Of a stretch of DNA of 64,000 nt, positions 57,072 to 64,000 are shown one piece after another. The DNA is from Anthoceros angustus. Lineage: Eukaryota; Streptophyta; Anthocerotopsida; Anthocerotales; Anthocerotaceae. Within the stretch, counting starts at the first letter, position 1. Every line of letters begins with the position of its first letter. Under the pieces are notes generated by a model, which was given only the letters and a program-made list of their open reading frames with translations, was not told where the DNA came from and searched no databases. Location: assembly GCA_010909165.1 (NCBI GenBank), contig MU008163.1:1240001-1304000 (forward strand). Reading direction: 5' to 3'. The translations under genes and the position numbers were made by a program.

Positions 57072-60000
57072 ATGGCCTTGGGGAGCAATCCTAGTGAAGA
57101 TGGTGGGCAGCAATCGGAGAGCCCGTCCTTTGAGGTTGCCATAGTGTGCAACCTGCCGCAGACACCGGAAATCAAGCCAGTGAAAGGCACTGATCCCATC
57201 GAGTTACTCATGTTACTGTTGCGAAACAACGGTTTGATTGTGGAGAAGGTTGAAGGAATGAACAGTGATTGCTTCCTCAAGGTACTGCTCTCGAGAGACG
57301 AGCATAAGCAGTAGAGTCTCGGGATGCTTCGTTTTAATTGGAGTGCATCCAGCTTCTTGAATTAGACAGACTATCCTGGGTGTTAGCAAAGGCTGTGTTG
57401 CTAGAGTTGTTAACTGGTGACTTCATGTAAGCATAGGTTGCAGCCCCGCCTGCTGTGATTGGTAGGACGGCTGGAAGGCTACAGATCAGGAAGCCCACTT
57501 TCATCGGTATTCTACTTACTCTACAGTGGCTTTTACTGTGAGATTCTTGATCTGTTTTGTCATGTGGAAGGTTGTCACTCACTGGTTCCATTTCGATTGG
57601 CCTAGGGCTGGATGCCGTGTTTGACTGGGAGCATCAAGATGCCTTTGTCCGTCAGCCATACGACAATTCCCTGTTCAGTTGGAGTGAGCGTTATGAATGC
57701 TACGACACATTACTTCACACTGCTGTAAGAAATCTGCTGAAATTCTCATTGCACGATGTTGTGTACACCTTACCATTGCCATCAGCACAGTTCTTTCAGT
57801 AAGGCGAAAACTGTAAGGTTCATGAGTGCGCTTCCTATACGTATTAGTGCAGCTGATGTGAGCTTACAGGCACCTGAATCTGGTTCTCGGATATCAGTTG
57901 GGGAGGACGTATTGGACATCAAGCCAGGGGAGCCTTTGCTACCTCGTCTAGAGTCTGCCAATATTGTCAAGGAGATTTTTCCTCTGCATGGTAGGGGTAT
58001 CATGGGTCTATACAAACTTACATTGTCATATGAGCTGAAATTTTATTCCAGACTACCATCATCTGATGTGATATACCACTTCCCCTAGATGAAAGCAAAC
58101 GAAAGGAGCTGCTTGAGAATTGGTCATACAACTGGTTGGGCCTCACGTCACAGCCTATAGATGCAATTTACACCTACTTTGGAGCGAAGGTAATATGTCG
58201 TTCCCTGATGATCTGCGGGGCACTGTCTTTAGGCAGCGTGAATAACTCAAACTGAGTTGAGGAGTTGATTTTACTATGTTAGACAGTGGTCGGAACGACT
58301 GGCACTTATCTTGGGATGACATTTGCAGATTGGGATATACTTCGCTTTCTTAGGGATGTACACTCAATGGCTTGCCCTCCCGGCGTTGTTGGGCCTTTTC
58401 TTTTACTTCAGAAACCTTGGGTATGGTCTTGCTCCATCCATATCATGTTATCTGTTTATGGGATACCCAATTTTGACATGCTTGTGCAGGTTGCATGATA
58501 AGTACAGACTCTGTGGTCTAACTAGCCACGTATGGTTGCTCAAAACTGTTGCAGATTCTGGGAACCATATGTTCCATCTTTATTCTCAATATTTGTTGTC
58601 ATATGGGCAGTGGTCTTTCTGCAGTTCTGGAAACGCAAAAATGCAGAGCTTTTGACAAGGTAACTCAGAAGAATTTGTTTACAATGACCTATTCAGAATG
58701 CAACATTGATGGGTGGATTTTTTCTATGCAGGTGGGGAATGAGCTCTGATTATGGTGAGCACATTGTAAGCAGACACTATAACCAGCAGGAGAAAGAAAA
58801 ACTGCTAAAAGGAGTGCTCAGTGAGCATCAGCGTGTGGAGTCAAATATAATTGAGCTTGAGAATAGACTCCTCCAGAGGGATGAATGGTTGGAACAGCTC
58901 AGGAGTGTTCGCAACAACGCCATTGTTATTGCTGGGATCTTGTGTCTGCAGCTGCCTTTTGAACTTGCTTATGCGCATATCAGCAAGATCACATCTTATG
59001 ATGCTTTGAGGTAAAGGTTGATGCATTATGGTCTGGACTAACCTGGCTTGACTGTGTAGGCATGGCTTAATGCAGACTTTCGTGGATGTTTCCTTCCTCT
59101 GTTCGTGAGCCCTAATAGGTCTCTGGGATTTCTTCTGTCATGGTAGGTATGCTCTTACTGCTGTTTACGTACTATCGATTCAACTGTTTACGAGAATCGG
59201 AGGCAAAGTTGCAATGAAGCTCTCCAAAACTCAACGTTATCCCACAGAGGCTGCAAAATCTGACAGCCTTGTATACAAGGTTTGTGCATACTGGTTGTTT
59301 ATTTGCTAACTCATGTTGGTGGATGGCTTTGGGCTGAATTGATCACGAATATGGTTGTCCCTCTGTATATTGCTAATTGGCAGGTTTTTGGAATCTACTT
59401 CATGCAATCATATATCGGATTGTTCTATCATGCTTTGTTCCATAGAGACTTCAAGGTTCTGCGTCGAATCCTGACAGAAAGATTGATCGTTTCCGAGGTG
59501 TTTGGCACTACATCCCTCACTGAAATTCACTGAAATTGCTTCGGACAGTGGTCATATTCGTGTAGAACACTATGGTTATCTCTATGTGCATTGATTGCTG
59601 AGATTGCCATGCGTCTCTCCATTGTGCTTTTGACATGATTTTGTGCCATCCTGCATCTTGCAGCTGATCAACAATGTTTCGGAGAACCTTATCCCATACC
59701 TTTCTTATCGGTATAATCAGTATAAGGCTTACAAGTACGTGCTGGCACCATCCGGGTCTTAAGTCTCCTACACATCGTCCTTATACTCCAATTAGCATTT
59801 TGAATAAATTAAGCTGATAATGTCATGTGAACCAGGTCGGAGCAGGACGAGAAGAACGAAACTGGAGAGAAAAGTGAAAAACTTTACTCATCTCGAATTC
59901 ACAAAGAATACCTGAAGCCACCCTATGCAGCAAGCATTTGTGATGACTGGGAGGATGGCCTTTTCGACGGTGAGAGTCAGTGATGCTCTTCTGCAACGTA

Positions 60001-60799
60001 CTGACATTCATTGCAGGTGTCTAACAGGTCTTTTTTCTGCTTGCAGACTTCCTGGAGCTTGCTTTGCAGTTCGGCATGGTTACTATGTTTGCATGCGCGT
60101 TCCCACTTGTTTCTGCTCTTGCACTTCTTGTAAGCTCTATCCCTGGCTTTTAGCGCAGTAGTAGGATTGTGCTTTTCTGTTCAAACGGCTTCAACAGCCA
60201 CGTGGTGCATGAGCTCTCTGTTCTTGTCTTGACAGAACAACCTCATGGAGATCAGATCCGATTCATTCAAGTTACTAGCTATAATGCGACGGCCTGTGCC
60301 CCATGCGGCAGCTTCCATCGGTGCATGGCTGAATATTTTTCAGGTCGGTAGTTTAGAGTTGTAGAACCGCTAAACACCTGCCACAACCTCACAACGCTGA
60401 GCCTGACTTCACTGATGTTTATTTCGCAGCATCTTGGCGTTGTGGCAATTGTCACCAATTGTGCACTTCTAGTATGTCTGTACGATGAAGTCGGACGATG
60501 GAAGATCGAACCAGGACTTGCAGTGATTCTTGTGATGGAGCATTTGTTGCTGCTCGCGAAGTTTGGTTTCTCTTGGTTTGTCCCAGAGGTAAGGTCCACT
60601 GATCGTGACGTTGTTTTGAGTCATTCGAGGAGACAAAATGTATGTGCTCTTTACAATGAGAACAACATTTTTCCTGTCGCAGGAGCCGGCGTGGGTGAAG
60701 GCCAAACGAATGAGGCGTAACAGGATCCAAGATTGTTTCTCCCTTGAGATGCTGAGTAAATTGGAGTCGAGCAAGACTGATAAAGCTCTTCACATCTGA
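57072..60799 (+). CDS. Anoctamin/TMEM16 family membrane protein
   Basis: A gene of about a dozen exons. Exon 1 is 57072-57281 (start [12 protein letters not shown]) and exon 2 starts at 57437; the splice reads [11 protein letters not shown]. Next come [20 protein letters not shown] and a second exon group with [20 protein letters not shown]. The membrane part has [20 protein letters not shown], an exon with [20 protein letters not shown], then [54 protein letters not shown] and [14 protein letters not shown], ending ALHI. The family makes Ca2+-activated chloride channels or lipid scramblases in eukaryotes; plants usually have one copy of uncertain role, probably in membrane lipid or ion traffic. 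Internal exon limits were not all fixed. Confidence 0.92.
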
Positions 60800-61181
60800 G
60801 AATGTATATCACGTCCTCTGTACTCTTGTATTATTGCTGTTTGAAACGACTTAGCACGAATCAGAATTTCACTACTTATTCAAGAACTTCTGCAAAACTT
60901 CCGCTGGCTTCATAAAATTGTCGGCTTCAAGCTCACGTTGATGCTGTTCGAGAAGTCGTTCGGTTCACCTAGTTTTCCTGGTGCAATGACCAGAACCGTG
61001 GAATCATCAGTATCTTAATAGCCATCCCGCCGGCAACAGGAAGCGGCTCCATGGACTTCATGTTGCTGCCACTGTTGCAGGCGATGGAAGCCATGACAAT
61101 GCCGCAGTTGCAGGCGGAGGAAAGCCGGTGCCCTAATATGCTAGTCAAGGTTGCCTCGCTTCTTCGGTTGCACCGCTGAGA
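60800..61181. other. Intergenic region
   Basis: No gene seen between the anoctamin stop and the retropepsin frame. A codon-like, GC-rich stretch (61030-61180) with GCAGTTGCAGGCG repeats directly precedes the frame and could be leader or an eroded upstream part. Confidence 0.4.
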
Positions 61182-62303
61182 TTGCTCTGCCTAGCACGCA
61201 AGCTATGCTCGGTTGCAGATGATATCCTGGTTGTGATTTACGGCTCCCATGGCATGGGATGCAGATCAATGACGGGAACGAGGAGGAAAGGCCGGCTACA
61301 TCTCGGATACGATGTGGTGATATTTTGTTATGGCGTCCTGGTTACGTCTTTAGGAAAACGGACAAGGCATGTGAAAGACTCACAGTGCGCCTGTCATGGC
61401 GCTGCAGGAGGCGCCGCAGGAAGTGCGGGAGGGAGCGCCACAAGTGCTTCACAGCGCACTGGCAGGTGCAAGAGCAAGGGCAAGGGCAAGGGCAAGGTAC
61501 CTGTTGATGATTCCTCAGCCTGTCTTCATTCGACCAGAGTCGATGAACGGGCAGACAGCGAGGCAAGAACAAGCGGTGCGGGGCATAAGGTGCTACGGCA
61601 GCACCCTTTCCCCTTCCAGAAGCGCTCATTCAACGTTCCTGAGAGCAAAGTGGCGGCCAAGCTGCAAAAGTTGGCTCGGGTGGTGGCTTGTATGGGGAAT
61701 GACGAGATTCCGAGCATCATCGGCCGCTACCTGAGCAGCAAGGACGAGTTGAGGACCAATCACGAGGGACATTTCGTGTTTGTCTCCAGGCAGATCATTG
61801 TTCCCACGGGAAAGAATCATGTGGATGTGGCTGAAGACAGGCCAGCGGGCTCTGGCTTCGGCATGTTCTTTAAGGTCGGAAGTGAGCTGGAGTCGTCAGG
61901 GGAGGCGTTGATGGCAAGCAACGGGAAGTTCTTCGCGCCTGTACTGCCTCTGTCCTTCGGCAGGAAGAGCGACCCGAGGATGTGGTTCAATCAAAGTGCG
62001 GTGCTGGCAGACACGGGCTGCAACCAAACCACATTCGATTTCTCTCTGCTGCTGCACTTGCTCAACAGCGAATATCGGGACGAGTACGCCGCTGTTGTCA
62101 GAGGCCTCCGAGTGGTGGGAGGCATCGTGGTGGTCTTGGTCGGCAGGATGGAGATCACCTTCTGCGGGCAGTATTTCCCATCCCTCCCCATCCGGTACGC
62201 GGACCTTCCTCATGTTGCTGTCATTGGTAGGGACCTGCTCAGTGAAGGAAGGTTGTTATACGATGGCGCCAACACGCGATTGCTCGTCAGCAAACCCAGT
62301 TGA
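61182..62303 (+). CDS. Retropepsin-like aspartic protease frame
   Basis: An uninterrupted 373-codon frame. The N-terminal third is low-complexity with an Ala/Gly stretch (GAAGGAAGSAGGSATSAS) and a KSKGKGKGKV basic run. From residue 150 the sequence becomes regular. At residues 273-280 VLADTGCN has the active-site DTG, and at 347-353 VIGRDLL matches the conserved hydrophobic-hydrophobic-G-R-D-L-L flap-end helix of pepsin-like proteases of retrotransposons; VVGGIVVVLVG and FPSLPIRYADLP lie between. That order fits the retropepsin fold of about 110 residues. No integrase or reverse transcriptase is near. It could be a gag-protease remnant or a domesticated gene. The start codon is uncertain. Confidence 0.6.
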   Translation: MLCLARKLCSVADDILVVIYGSHGMGCRSMTGTRRKGRLHLGYDVVIFCYGVLVTSLGKRTRHVKDSQCACHGAAGGAAGSAGGSATSASQRTGRCKSKGKGKGKVPVDDSSACLHSTRVDERADSEARTSGAGHKVLRQHPFPFQKRSFNVPESKVAAKLQKLARVVACMGNDEIPSIIGRYLSSKDELRTNHEGHFVFVSRQIIVPTGKNHVDVAEDRPAGSGFGMFFKVGSELESSGEALMASNGKFFAPVLPLSFGRKSDPRMWFNQSAVLADTGCNQTTFDFSLLLHLLNSEYRDEYAAVVRGLRVVGGIVVVLVGRMEITFCGQYFPSLPIRYADLPHVAVIGRDLLSEGRLLYDGANTRLLVSKPS

Positions 62304-62389
62304 ACTGAGTCGATTAATATTCACGACCAAAATAATTCCCCAAGTATGAATTCATCTCCTTGATTGGGGACCACTTACGAACTAATCTT

Positions 62390-62751
62390 TTGGAGGGAAG
62401 ACTCTACCTGAACGAATCTATGGTACATAGGTATTTGAAATGAGTGTGTACACTCTCGCGGAGCTTTTGGTGGGAAGACGCTACATATGAACTAATCTAT
62501 GGTACATGGGTATTTAAAACGAGTGTGTACACTCTCGAGGAGCTTTCCAATATACTCTCTGCATTCTCTTTTGGAGGGAAGACTCTACCTGAACGAATCT
62601 ATGGTACATAGGTATTTGAAATGAGTGTGTACACTCTCGCGGAGCTTTTGGTGGGAAGACGCTACATATGAACTAATCTATGGTACATGGGTATTTAAAA
62701 CGAGTGTGTACACTCTCGAGGAGCTTTCCAATATACTCTCTGCATTCTCTT
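62390..62751. repeat. Exact 181-bp tandem repeat, two copies
   Basis: TTGGAGGGAAGACTCTACCT starts copies at 62390 and 62571; as far as I can compare by eye, both copies are identical over the full 181 bases. Each unit itself consists of two diverged halves of about 90 bases, both with CTATGGTACAT.GGTATTT.AAA and GAGTGTGTACACTCTCG. The right end of copy 2 encodes the C-terminus of the neighbouring glycosyltransferase on the minus strand. Confidence 0.95.
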
Positions 62752-63875
62752 TTGGAGAGGAGTGAGGTCGGTAAAGCGCTTCCAATCCTCGAGAACTAAC
62801 CTGAGGTCCGCAAGTTTCCTTTGGAGGCCTGTGCAGCAATTGGCGTGCATAGTGCAAACTTGGTCGAAGTCCTTGCTCACTTCGCAGAATCCTCCAAAGT
62901 AAAGCGTGTCCAGGAATTCCACCTTGATACCTATCTTCTGATAAGTCTCATCGCCCTTAATGAAATTGAACACATCTTGGTCATGCTTATGCGGATGTTT
63001 CAGCCGAGATGCGTGCCAATATTTGTAAAATTCCCGTGTTCTTTCGTTGGCGCGAACATACACAAACCCTCCATTCGGCAAGTTGCTAAGGTCTGTGGGA
63101 TGGCCGCTGTACTTATCACAGGCAATCTGGAAATCGGGTTCCTTGGAAAATATCGGGAAAGGGTTGCGCAACCACATTACGTCCGCGTCCTGCGCAGTTC
63201 ACAAGCAGTGCTGGTGAGCCGTCCTGTTGTCACTTGGTTACACTCCTAAACAAACCAAAAACACAGAACACAATGAGATGCAAATTTTGATTCCAGGAAG
63301 GTTGAAGAGTCAGCATTGTAGTCACCGTGAAGACAAAATTGTAGCCAAGATCAAGCACTCCTCGAAGAAACTCTATTCTCCGCCACATCATTTTCAAATA
63401 GTCATCTGTCATGAAAAATTTCTCCCCAGCGAAATCTACTCCCTCAGTCCTCAGACGGTAGCAGTGCTCGTGACTGTGAACACAGCGGTTGTAAGAAAAC
63501 TCATCCAGAGTCACAACGACAAGATGGTGGACAAGGTGGCTGATGTTCTCCCCCCGTTGGAAGCTGCTGAGAAACAGGTCAAACATAGAGTTCTCAACCG
63601 CCCACGCTTGATTCAAAGTTGTAATAATTACAGTTTTATCTTCAGTAGCAGCCCTCTCTAGCACTCCTTGCAAATACGGTAGCTCGCTCTGCACCAGACC
63701 CACACGAATTAATCAAACAATCTCTAAAGAAGTGTTCACGCTAAGGGTTAATGACCCCACCTCAGACTAATAAAACAGCTGAAATGAAACTCAAGCTAGC
63801 CAAAAAGGTACCCTATCCATTTCTGCGATGGCACCGAACCGGGCTCTGAGTTCCAGGAATATGCGTATTACTGAC
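62695..63875 (-). CDS. Nucleotide-diphospho-sugar transferase (partial, 5' end outside)
   Basis: Minus-strand exons: the last one 63201-62695 starts after an acceptor and reads DADVMWLRNPFPIFSKEPDF, then GGFVYVRANERTREFYKYWH and DQDVFNFIKG, ending MQRVYWKAPRECTHSF. DADVMWLRNPF contains the acidic metal-binding motif. The previous exon (about 63693-63288) has VIITTLNQAWAVENSMFDLF, VVVTLDEFSYNRC and MMWRRIEFLRGVLDLGYNFV. An earlier piece (about 63875-63811) gives ELRARFGAIAEMDR. This is the plant nucleotid_trans family (GT77-like), acting in the Golgi on cell-wall glycans. The first exon with the membrane anchor would lie beyond the window's right end. Confidence 0.9.
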
Positions 63876-64000
63876 CATTTTCCGTATGGAAAAAAGGGTC
63901 AATAATACGCGTACACCCGTGACCTGTGGCAATGGCACCCTGGTGGCACAGGGCCGAGTGGCTACCGAAATAAAGCCTGCAGAGATCCCCTCACCTGCCA

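Overview
The window reads as nuclear DNA of a land plant that still makes swimming sperm, that is a bryophyte, lycophyte or fern. Three things point there: spliced genes with short GT-AG introns of roughly 60-150 bases, plant-type families (kelch F-box, NRPB4, a plant-type nucleotide-sugar transporter, class III peroxidase and PPR remains), and an intact SAXO-type axonemal microtubule protein, which seed plants other than cycads and Ginkgo have no use for. I cannot name the species.

Layout. 1-15 kb is an accessory region. It holds an intact kelch F-box gene (6.3-7.5 kb) and a small membrane/coiled-coil gene (4.6-5.1 kb), set among relics: broken copies of NRPB4 and SAXO, three copies of a pectinesterase-bearing segment, a peroxidase relic, a DNA-methylase-like fragment and a CACTA (TNP2) transposase relic. 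15-34 kb is almost entirely repeats: a hairpin cluster, a Copia primer-binding site, several tandem arrays, degenerate fragments of a repeat-associated protein family on both strands, and a fold-back element with long inverted repeats near 31.1-33.6 kb.

35.7-49 kb is the gene island: a second F-box gene (-), NRPB4 (+, six exons worked out, 141 aa), SAXO (-), a nucleotide-sugar transporter (-, twelve exons worked out, 369 aa), a predicted plastid membrane protein (+) and a LisH/WD40 gene (-). NRPB4 and SAXO are convergent here, and the decayed copy at 1.5-3.0 kb keeps that order, so this is a segmental duplication in which one side died.

49-57 kb returns to relics: a non-LTR reverse transcriptase tail, a pogo/DDE1 transposase pseudogene and degenerate PPR fragments, plus one intact tRNA-Ile(AAU). 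57-64 kb carries an anoctamin/TMEM16 gene (+), an intact 373-codon frame with retropepsin signatures (+), and the 3' part of a nucleotide-diphospho-sugar transferase (-) that runs off the right end and overlaps an exact 181-bp tandem repeat.

The housekeeping genes are ordinary and independent; I see no operon-like system. The best leads are the fold-back element, the stand-alone retropepsin frame, the methylase-like fragment, and repeat copies in the 17-30 kb region that differ mainly by short indels, which may be a sequence-quality warning. Exon borders were read by eye from reading frame, GT/AG signals and remembered family conservation.
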